DNA of 26,964 nucleotides from Pigoraptor chileana. Taxonomy: Eukaryota; Opisthokonta; Filasterea. Below are positions 19,321 through 26,738 of the stretch, in pieces; the stretch's first letter is position 1, and each line of letters begins with the position of its first letter. The stretch spans positions 1-26,964 of the forward strand of contig CALSCR010000520.1 in assembly GCA_943704495.1 (NCBI GenBank). The letters run 5' to 3'. The notes under the pieces are model-generated. The model did not search any database. It had not been told where the DNA came from and saw only the letters and a program-made list of their open reading frames with translations. The position numbers and the translations under genes are program-made.

Positions 19321-21669
19321 TCACCGATGACCACGAACTTTTTCCGCGATGACGTCCCATTCTTTAGTGACGAAGACAGATGACGCATCGACTGCGCCAT
19401 TCCAGGGCTCACGCAAGTATGGCCACACAAGCGGAAGCGGAAACCAGAGATGATACAAACGGAGGGCGGTCACGTGGGTTGCAAAGGCCGGCCTGATGTT
19501 GCTGCCAGAGAGGGACCATCCCTGGCGATTGGAGCACGGCTGAGGAGAGAGGGGCAGGAAGCGAGTGAGGAGAAAGGGGCAGGAAGCGAGTCACGAGATA
19601 GGGACAATTGGCGAGTGTGGTGTGGGATTCGCATCAGTGCCAGTGCGCTATGCGCATGGACTCCATAGGACTCCACGAGAGAGAGAGACAGAGTGCAATA
19701 TTACGCAACACAGACAGAGACACAGACGTAGACACACACACAGAGATACACACTCACAGAGACACACACGCACACAGACTGCAAGCACGTGATTTACCTC
19801 GCACTGTGGATAGAACTCTTGCATGCGATTTCCGGCAATCTTGCTGGGGGGCTGATGGTCGGCGATAAACGTGCGCTCGCCCTTGCGCCCGCACGAATGG
19901 CATCCGAATTTGCGCCCAAAGACATTCAGCTGCTCTTTGATCGTGCGTACGGCGGGTGCACTCGACACGGCGCCGAGACTCCTGCATCCGGGGACGAAAG
20001 GGGACGCACAACCGCCATGAGCGAGAGAGAGATGTAGGATTTTAACTGAATCCGGATTAGAGGAGAGAGGTAGGATTCAAGTCATTGTCTTGGGCGCTGT
20101 GCCCATCAACTCAACAGCAACAAAAGAAAAAGAGAGAAAGCGAGTCAGAAAGAGGAGTAAGAGAGTATGTGCGTGGGTGTGATGCGAATTCCGTTTGCAT
20201 TTTAGAGGGGCCATGCTGCGCTCCCACCCAGCATGAAAAAACACGCGCGCGAGAGAGATAGAGATAGCGCAGTCCTCACACCTTCTCGCATGCGCACCCG
20301 GATGCCACAAATGACTCGGCGCAACAGACGCAAAACGACCCCCAAGTGCTTTGAATGGAGCGATGGATAAGAGCGCATAAAAAAGGCTTTCCTAATTCCC
20401 AAGGGAGGAATTTCAAAAAAATAAACGAAAACAATGGCTATATTGAGCAAAGCTGACATATGAGCCACTGTATAAGGCCCCTTCCCATTGTTTCCGTTTA
20501 CCATTTGCTTTCCCATGCACAAAGAGCACACATGCAGGCACATACATACACATCCACACACATGTGTGTGTGCACTACATACACATCCACACACACCCAC
20601 ACAAAACACACCACACACTGTATGCACCCCAAATTCACACACATCTTCTCATCAAAGTGCGTTTCACACAAAGTGGTATAATAACACATAAACCCGCAAT
20701 GAGCACGACATTTTTCAAATAACAATACTCACGTTGACACCAGGACCGGCCGCATCCCACGATGCGCCTGCCACCCTCATCACTCCCCGCAATGCCTCCT
20801 CATACTGTCCGTGGTCAAAGTCGTATCTGATCGCATATCGATCACCAGCGTAGACATCTCCCTGGAGATTGGAGAACACAACCATGGCATGGCCGCTTGC
20901 AGCCCCCGCCGCACACACTCCGGCGAGACCAAGTAGCCTGGAGATGGGAGATCCAGCCCACACTCGCAGCGTCCTCAGTATACACAGTTGGAAGGCACCG
21001 AGTGCGACAGGAAATGTGACCTGCACAACAATTGTATGCAATTGTGTGGGGTTGTGGGAGAGTATGGGTGGGCATGCGCATAGCATGCGAAGTGTGTGAG
21101 TAATGCACACAATTCACGCACGGTGTGTGGTATAGCATTAAAGTAAGAAGCGCCTTTATGCGGTATTGGTAAATCACCATTTTTTTTGTCGCGTTGTTCC
21201 GACAATCAATCGCATCGCAAGTCAAAACAAAAGGTCAAATTTACAGGCTAAAGTGACTAATGATGGATCCTCCCATGCGAGTTCACCATGCATAAATGGA
21301 CTCCGAACTCACCGCCCCCACAACGCACGCGCCAACTTTGTCCCTCACTTCGACAGGTATGCGACTGAGGAGACCTGACAACAATACACACACACACACA
21401 CACATACACACATGCAGGTAAACAGACAGACAGACAAACAGACACGCACACGCAGACAGACATTAAATCACAACATAAACATACAATGTCGCTGAATAAA
21501 TGCTATGCGTAGTTGCTAGCATCATCGAGGGCTATCTCCAAGCATCACTGCAGTGCTACATTTCCATTGAACAAAAAAGATGCCCACCGAGTGTCAGATC
21601 ATATACGGCGGGCGCTTCCCTCGTAACCGCATCCTCGGTTGGATCACTGTCCCGCTGGTCATCGGCCAT
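19321..21669 (-). CDS. Conserved uncharacterised membrane protein with a Cys/His zinc-type cluster
   Basis: Six exons: 21669-21588, 21374-21313, 21020-20733, 20391-20282, 19981-19798 and 19539-19321, in phases 1, 0, 0, 2 and 0, giving 314 residues. All junctions are GT-AG. The N terminus is acidic, MADDQRDSDPTEDAVTREAP. A membrane region covers about residues 37-100 (GACVVGAVTFPVALGAFQLC, then LLGLAGVCAAGAASGHAMVV). A soluble part contains YAIRYDFDHGQYEEALRGVM. A second hydrophobic part starts LFYALLSIAPFKALGGRFAS. The conserved core is TIKEQLNVFGRKFGCHSCGR, then FIADHQPPSKIAG, then QEFYPQCEPCSNRQG. Two CxxC pairs plus DHQPP suggest a treble-clef or HNH-like metal site. The C terminus carries VTALRLYHLWFPLPLVW, another membrane-associated stretch. 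I remember uncharacterised animal and fungal proteins with the CxxCG...DHxPP...YPQCxxCSxxQG pattern, but no name or function. The exon structure is the strongest evidence: six exons join into one sensible protein. Confidence 0.82.
19542..19591 (-). repeat. 25-bp tandem duplication over a 3' splice site
   Basis: GAGGAGAGAGGGGCAGGAAG + CGAGT is repeated (19542-19566 and 19567-19591) with one difference. On the minus strand it supplies the pyrimidine tract of the acceptor CTCTCTCCTCAG used by the last exon of the membrane-protein gene, and it nearly duplicates that acceptor. Confidence 0.85.
19655..19695 (-). repeat. Intronic interspersed repeat, copy B (partial)
   Basis: GCGCATGGACTCC, then GGACTCCACGAGAGAGAGAG matches the distal half of copy A. 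It lies in the intron 19540-19797 of the minus-strand membrane-protein gene, in the same orientation relative to transcription as the other copies. Confidence 0.75.
19700..19780. repeat. CA/GA-rich microsatellite
   Basis: Imperfect ACACAGAGA/CACACAC run inside the same intron. Confidence 0.85.
20022..20105 (-). repeat. Intronic interspersed repeat, copy C
   Basis: GAGAGAGAGATGTAGGATTT is followed by GTAGGATTCAAGTCATTGTC and TTGGGCGCTGTGCCCATCAA. It lies in the intron 19982-20281 of the membrane-protein gene, in the same orientation as copies A, B and D. The GATGTAGGATT part occurs twice, so this is a rearranged or doubled copy. Confidence 0.8.
20526..20645. repeat. CA-rich microsatellite
   Basis: Long ACACAT/CCACACAC run within the intron 20392-20732. 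It includes a local palindrome CACACATGTGTGTG near 20556-20570. Confidence 0.88.
21383..21462. repeat. CA / CAGA microsatellite
   Basis: ACACACACAC followed by CAGACAGACAGACAAACAGA, in the first intron (21375-21587) of the membrane-protein gene. Confidence 0.88.
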
Positions 21670-21898
21670 TGTGCAAGCAGTGGACACGTGGACAGGCAGT
21701 GCGCCGCATCAATCGGTCCCAAAGTGCAACGTCGCAATCGCAGTCCGCACAGTCAATCAAACACACGCATGCCCCACCCCAGTGCTGCTTTCAGTTCTTC
21801 ACGTGCGAAATGAAAAAGAAACTGTCTGGGAGTGTTGTTTGCGTCTGCCGGCATCCGTCACACGGCTGGCTTTGAGTCGGGCCGGAAATCCCGGGCGA

Positions 21899-21908
21899 AT
21901 CACGTGAC
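21899..21908 (-). promoter_or_regulatory. ATCACGTGAC motif
   Basis: Same 10-mer as at 12424, 13400 and 25243. It lies about 230 nt upstream of the ATG (21669) of the minus-strand membrane-protein gene. Confidence 0.5.
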
Positions 21909-21990
21909 CATGCAGTTTGTAGCCCACTGCCCCCGCCGTTACTGTCTTAATCCGATTTACGTTTGTGTCTTTGCTTTTATTCCTGGCTAA

Positions 21991-22046
21991 CAGGGGTACT
22001 GGTAACAGGGGTACAGGGGTACTTACCACAGTGGTAAGTACCCCTG
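21991..22046. mobile_element. 56-bp hAT-like miniature inverted-repeat element with 8-bp target duplication
   Basis: Begins CAGGGGTAC and ends GTACCCCTG. It is flanked by perfect 8-bp direct repeats CTGGCTAA at 21983-21990 and 22047-22054. An 8-bp duplication and terminal repeats starting CAGGG are the hallmark of the hAT DNA-transposon superfamily. The right part (22014-22046) is an odd-centred perfect palindrome with 16-base arms, starting CAGGGGTACTTACCAC. The left part is a partial duplication of the same motif. It is too short to encode anything and is presumably non-autonomous. Confidence 0.75.
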
Positions 22047-22054
22047 CTGGCTAA

Positions 22055-22518
22055 TAATGTTTCTGACTTATAGTGGCTGTTTTGGGGCACGGACAAATCT
22101 GCTTTCGGTTTCTGTTCTTTGTCAAGGCTTAAATCAGCAGTTGGAAACTGTCACATTGTCCTGTATCTGTTGAAAGCGGATATTTTGTCCTGTCGAAGGT
22201 TAACAGTGCTAGTGTTGCATGCGCGCCGGCCTTCGTGGAGTGGCCATGTGCCTGCATCACCTTTGACATCTGTGCAATCGATAGTACATCAGTGGCCGAG
22301 ATGAAAGCAGCAATTCCTGCCGTCATGTCCGGCAGCCGGACGTAACTGTGGTGAAAGCGAGTCCTCAGCTTCTGCTGGCGTGTGTGTTCCGTTTCTGTCA
22401 ACAACAAACCTGTCAGTCCGACTTGTCGCATATATAGCCAAGACGCCGGCATCCAGCGTGATCGTGAAACGGCCGACTCCATGAGCAAAAATCGCCCTTC
22501 CGTAGTCCTGACGCAAGC
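22055..22518. other. Unassigned stretch
   Basis: Open minus-strand frames here (about 22129-22528) contain protein-like runs such as YGRAIFAHGVGRFTITLDAG. They have no ATG start, switch frame, and lack clear splice signals. They could be a decayed gene or unrecognised exons; I make no functional call. Confidence 0.3.
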
Positions 22519-22748
22519 GCTCTGACAACCCAAGTGACTCAAGTGACTCAAGTGACCTTCGTGCTCTGACAACTCAAGGGACTCAAGTGACTCAAGGGAC
22601 TCAAGGGACTCAAGTGACTCAAGTGACCTTCGTGCTCTGACAACTCAATCAAGTGACTCAAGGGACTCAAGGGACTCAAGTGACTCAAGTGACCTTCGTG
22701 CTCTGACAACTCAAGGGACTCAAGGGACTCAAGTCACTCAATTGACTG
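22519..22748. repeat. Minisatellite of 9-bp AAGTGACTC/AAGGGACTC units with a higher-order 44-71-bp period
   Basis: The array alternates short runs of CAAGTGACT and CAAGGGACT with a spacer GACCTTCGTGCTCTGACAAC. The spacer word GCTCTGACAAC begins at 22519, 22563, 22634 and 22700. The units create many TGACTCA words. Confidence 0.92.
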
Positions 22749-23242
22749 ACGGCCGCCTGAACTGCTGACAATTCATGGCACGGCGTGTCAATGGGGCTTG
22801 TGTAATTTATGCTCGGCTCGGCTTTGGCCTTTCCTATCCGGATGCAGCGTTGCCTGCATGCGCCGACGTCACACTCTGAGGGACGACCGAATGAATTTGA
22901 AGTCCGACCTTCATAATATTATTGTGGTGCAGCCATACAGATCCTGACGGGCTCAATTATCGAATCTGGGCGCGGTGCTCTGAGTGGTAAAGGACGCGAC
23001 TTGTGTATTGGACGCCATATTCATAGTCACAATGAAACAACATGACAACGACAACGATCCACACCGTTATAATGGCCATGAAGACGACGTCATACATGCT
23101 TGTTGATCTGCTTCTGCTGCTCCTCGTGTCCCGCGTGCATTTTTCTTGTCGCATGCATAATTTTTATCTCAATCTATGGTTGTTGGCTTCGTCGAATGAT
23201 AAAAACACCGTAACCACAAAAATACATTGAACTCATTCACAG
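22749..23242. other. Unassigned stretch with a possible signal-peptide exon
   Basis: A plus-strand frame from ATGs at 23042, 23072 and 23078 reads MAMKTTSYMLVDLLLLLLVS and then VHFSC, like a secretory signal. No in-phase donor of normal intron length to the exon at 23243 was found. Confidence 0.3.
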
Positions 23243-23499
23243 CCTACTCGTCCGAAACCAGTGCTTGCACACATTAGTCCGGCTACTGGAACCATCACAA
23301 TTGCAACTCACGCCGTCACCATGCACCTTGTCACCGTGACGTCAGGGTCAGAACGACAACGCTATCATGCTGTTGCGGCCATTAGTAAGTTTGCGGGTAA
23401 TTTGTTCATAGTTCGAGTTGTGACCCCCTCCCCTCCCCCCAACACACACATAAATGTAAAATAAGACGCTTTTTGAACTTAGGTGGGGAGAGGGGTTGA
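23243..23499 (+). CDS. Tentative small spliced gene (internal and last exons)
   Basis: A frame after the acceptor ACTCATTCACAG reads PTRPKPVLAHISPATGTITI, then THAVTMHLVTVTSGSERQRY, to a perfect donor GTAAGT after 23384. A pyrimidine-rich acceptor GAACTTAG at 23475-23482 would add only five codons (SGERG, split codon included) and a stop at 23497-23499. The beta-rich Thr/Val composition resembles an extracellular segment, and the preceding stretch has a signal-peptide-like frame. No family is recognised, the first exon is unresolved, and the ending is very short, so this may be wrong. Confidence 0.25.
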
Positions 23500-23894
23500 G
23501 GAGGGTGAGGGAGAGAATAGAGAGCAAGAAATGAACATCAAAAAGACGCACGCATAACAATAGCAGACAGGCTGATCAAAGTGCAAGATGGATACACAAT
23601 GTGAAGATGGCGAGTGACGGACGCAACAAGAGTGGTGACACACTATAGGGCAGATATTGTGACGAAAAAACAAACGCACACATCAACAGCCGATAACAAT
23701 AAGGCGACGCAAAGAGAGGAAGCACGACAGATCATACGAAGAACTGAACAATAATCACAGGCGGACTGTACAGGTGCATAGGCATACGCAAAACAAAATT
23801 CACATTAGTAGTCGACAGAGTGCATGTGTCAATGGCACACCACAAACACACGAAACACACTCTGTCTTTTGGTGGCGACGTCCCGGTGATTTAA
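23500..23894. other. Intergenic spacer
   Basis: Purine-rich (GGGGAGAGGGG, GAGGGAGAGAATAGAG) plus-strand sequence between the tentative small gene and the convergent PWWP gene. No feature can be supported. Confidence 0.45.
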
Positions 23895-25211
23895 CTATGA
23901 TCTCCTGTTGGTATGTGGGGACCTGGACACCACATCCCTCGCCAGAATGCCCTCCATTGTGCGCAGCTCAGGCGGCAAATCCGACTCATAGTGCTCGATC
24001 ATGCCCTCGGGAAGATCGCAGCGCGGCGTCCAAAAGTATTCGAGAGACGACGGGTTCTGCACAAGATACTCAAACTCATCGCTCTCGTTGTCTATGCGCT
24101 GTCGCCCAACAATCACACCGGGTTCATCTCGGTCTCCACGTTCGACGGCCGGGCGAGAAATTCCCAACGCAAAGCACGCTTCATTGAGAGCGGCCGAGAA
24201 GCCGTCTGCATGCAGTCCGTTGCGTGCATGCACCGCGAGATTGTCCTGCGTGCGCGTCGCAGAGACCGAGATATGGGATTCAAGTCAGTGTCTTGGAGGC
24301 ATAATACTCACCACACGACACGCAGATTAAAACGCGAAAAGTCAAATGCTGCGCGTTGTTTCACCATGATCATAATAACAGGACATAGATTTATGGGAGC
24401 GTTATTGGCATCATCCACATAACCAAAATCAAAAAGCAGAAGAATAAAAAGTACGAACAACAAACCTTAAAGTTCTGAATCTCTTCATCAAGCAGCCACG
24501 CGCGCGTATGTCTGCCTATGTAACGCACGAGGATGGCCCCCGGTGCGCCCGTCTGCGGGTAGCCATCGGACCCAGCCGCGAACGGATCATCCAATCGCGC
24601 AGGCCACCAAATCTGCCGACGCCGCTTGAATTTCGCCCAAACGACGTCTCCTGTTCGTGCGTACATGTGACATATTGTGCGGTACGGAGGGGGAAGATCC
24701 TGCGTCAAGGCAGTCTCATTAGAGTCGTTTGTGCGCTTGCCCTCCACGCGCCGCCGTTGGGCGGGCGGGCTCGCGCTGTCCTCGTGCCTTGCCGTTTTCG
24801 CGTCGGTTTTTCTCTCAAGTGTATTGCAGGTAATCGAATAAAGATGCGTTGGAATTTTGCGGGGTTGATCCCTCCAAGGAAGACCCTTTTTCGCTAGTGG
24901 AAAGTTCAAGTTCAGAGTGACTGTTTTAAGTGCGACTCTATGTGGAATGGATTTGTTGTGTTTTTGGGTGGTCGCTAGCTTTGTAGGAAGCGTGTGATTG
25001 TTCAATAATGGGACATATCAACAGGAAATATATACATACATATATAGGGTTAGGTGTATGTGATCAGCAACATACGTGTGCAGCTTTTTTCTTATCGCAG
25101 CGAAAAGACTGTCGATCCGATGTCGTACTGGATGCATTCGGTTTTGCAGCTCACTGTGTGAGTGCCGCACATAACCGAAATGGTGCCGTGGGCACGGGCA
25201 ATCGGACACAT
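23895..25211 (-). CDS. PWWP-domain protein
   Basis: Exons 24813-24466 and 24245-23895 (phase 0) are well supported; a first exon at 25211-25155 (MCPIARAHGTISVMCGTHT, donor GTGAGC, phase 0) is tentative. The total would be 251 residues. The PWWP domain starts GDVVWAKFKRRRQIWWPARL, with IWWP replacing the canonical PWWP. It continues GAILVRYIGRHTRAWLLDEE and, across the intron, ends in the helical part GFSAALNEACFALGI. PWWP domains bind methylated histone tails (H3K36me) and DNA, so a nuclear chromatin reader is likely. The region before the domain is basic (QRRRVEGKR), fitting DNA binding. The C-terminal 75 residues are acidic (IDNESDEFEYL, EHYESDLPPE) and unrecognised. The stop is TAG at 23895. 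The start is the weak point: no ATG lies in frame in the main exon before ICHMYARTGD, and the acceptor there has no pyrimidine tract. Confidence 0.75.
24263..24303 (-). repeat. Intronic interspersed repeat, copy D
   Basis: GAGATATGGGATTCAAGTCA followed by GTGTCTTGGAGGC, matching copies A and C. It lies in the intron 24246-24465 of the PWWP gene, about 20 nt from its 3' splice site, in the same orientation relative to transcription. Confidence 0.8.
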
Positions 25212-25242
25212 TTTCCGGCACGTAGAGTCAGGGCAGACTTGA

Positions 25243-25252
25243 ATCACGTGAC
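25243..25252. promoter_or_regulatory. ATCACGTGAC motif
   Basis: Fourth copy of the 10-mer, 32 nt upstream of the proposed PWWP start (25211, minus) and 21 nt upstream of an ATG-initiated plus-strand ORF at 25273. Confidence 0.5.
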
Positions 25253-25272
25253 AACGTGGAAGGGCCTTAGCA

Positions 25273-25707
25273 ATGAAGTTGCGTTTTGGCGCACGTTTTC
25301 ATGAAGTTGGGCTTCTGACACCTTTCAACACTACGGGCGGCCAAACAGTTCGATCCCTCTGCCAGATTGTGCTTCTCCAACAAAATGCGAACTTACGCGA
25401 AGCTGAACTCCAAAATAGTCTTTATTGCACATCCGGCGCTTTATTGGATTACGCTTTTACAGATCGGCTCACAAACTCAGTCATAATGTGCGATTTCCGA
25501 TTCGTCTCGCTCGGACAGTTTGCGCCCCGAGTTTATTCTTCGCCACTCCAACAGATAGACACACCAAATAGAGGGAAAAAACATAACGGCACAATTCAAA
25601 CCAGTCCCATGGTAGAATACATGCACTTCTCCACAACTCCGGACCATGGACCAGAGATTGTCGTTTGGAAGCAGTCTGCCCCTCCGCACGAAACTATTAG
25701 AGGGTAA
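25273..25707 (+). CDS. Uncertain 144-codon ORF
   Basis: An ATG-started frame (MKLRFGARFHEVGLLTPFNT...) of mixed composition ends inside the 54-bp tandem array that follows. No motif, membrane segment or family is recognised. Its divergence from the PWWP gene across a shared CACGTG motif is the only contextual support. It may be a chance ORF. Confidence 0.2.
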   Translation: MKLRFGARFHEVGLLTPFNTTGGQTVRSLCQIVLLQQNANLREAELQNSLYCTSGALLDYAFTDRLTNSVIMCDFRFVSLGQFAPRVYSSPLQQIDTPNRGKKHNGTIQTSPMVEYMHFSTTPDHGPEIVVWKQSAPPHETIRG

Positions 25708-26041
25708 GAGACGGTCGTTTTGAATCAGTCTGACTCTCCTCACGAAACTGTTAGAGGCAAGAGACTATCGTTTGGAAGCAGTCTGCCCCTCCGCACTAAA
25801 CTGTTAGAGAGCAGCCGGGAGACTGTTGTTTAATTTTTGAAGCAGTCTGCCTCTTCACGAAACGTTTTTCAAGGGCGAAGGACTGTCCTATTGAATCTGT
25901 ATGCCCCTCCGCGAAATGATCTTGAGGGCGAGGGACTGTCGTTTTGAATCAGTCTGCCCCTCCGCGAAAAGTTTTTTGAGGACAAGAGACTGTCGTCTTG
26001 AAGTAGTCTACCTCCGCCGCACGAAACAGTTAGCGGGCAAA
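25654..26041. repeat. Tandem array of seven 53-60-bp units
   Basis: Units begin at about 25654, 25708, 25761, 25819, 25879, 25932 and 25986. The shared core is GAGACTGTCGTTTTGAA, CAGTCTGCCCCTCCGC, ACGAAACTGTTAGAGGGCAA. Copies differ at 10-25% of positions, so the array is not recent. The commonest period, 54, is a multiple of three. On the minus strand it can be read as peptides of the type RRGRLIQNDS, but the 58- and 53-bp units break the frame. Confidence 0.9.
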
Positions 26042-26738
26042 AGTACGATCCAAAGTGCAACTTTGGTCAAGATCCAACCTCAAACAAAAGACATCCGCGC
26101 CCCGTTCTCCTTCTACACACGTTGCCGGACCATGACCTAGGGATCTCAGTGCGCCCTTTAGGGACTATTCGCAAATCTCGTTTTGTCAGCCGAGCATTCC
26201 TACCTATGTAGGACCCCTTTCTCTATTAACGCTGTGCCATGTCGTCAGTGTTTCACAACATTGAAGGTCACGCACAGTTTCGAGGTCCGGTTGTGTGGAA
26301 TCAACATGTCCTCCGCCATCCTTACAATCAGCCTTATATAACATGTAAAGTTTGTTGCATCATACGCAAACACAACTGTTTTAGCGGGTGTCGTTCACAT
26401 GTGGTAACAGTACGTTGGTTACTAAAACGGCTTTAATCTCCTCCACCATGTGCTATTGTACCAGTTGCAAAAAATCAATATAGTTGTTTTGTTAATCGTA
26501 TTTTGTGCACGCTTGATCAAATATGCAATGTGTTGAGCGTGTCAATGTGGACGTCTTCCTAATAAATTTGGAATGTTTAGACGTGCGTCGTCGCTGGCAT
26601 TAAAATGGAGCATTATTGGCCACAACCATTTGATCTTTTCGCGGCTTAATCTCTTATTGAGCATGTTACCCTGGTGCAGTTTTGCAGTTTCGCAGTTTTG
26701 CAGTTTTTTCAGTTTTTACAGTTTTCCGGGATGCAGGA
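26042..26738. other. Intergenic spacer near the right edge
   Basis: Contains a GCAGTTTT-type short tandem run (about 26676-26726) just beyond the stop of the right-edge gene, and a TTATATAA stretch near 26333. No credible gene is seen; plus-strand ORFs at 26239 and 26573 lack protein sense. Confidence 0.45.

Noticed and set aside
22129-22572. Minus-strand ORFs with protein-like runs
   Set aside because: Starts are non-ATG and lie in the minisatellite; the protein-like runs fall in two different frames with no usable intron between them.
22519-22748. CRISPR-like alternation of repeat and spacer
   Set aside because: Units are 9 bp with a repeated, not unique, spacer, in a eukaryotic genome: a minisatellite, not a CRISPR array.
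22968-23015. tRNA-like start (GCGCGGTGCTCTGAGTGGTA, then AAGGACGCGACTTGTG)
   Set aside because: It resembles a tRNA acceptor and D-arm, but no T-arm or B-box (GGTTCGA-type) and no closing acceptor strand follow, so neither a tRNA nor a tRNA-derived SINE is supported.
24309-24360. Extra small exon ending at a GTGAGT in the PWWP gene
   Set aside because: Its phase does not fit both neighbours, while direct joining of 24466 to 24245 keeps phase 0 and completes the PWWP helix region.
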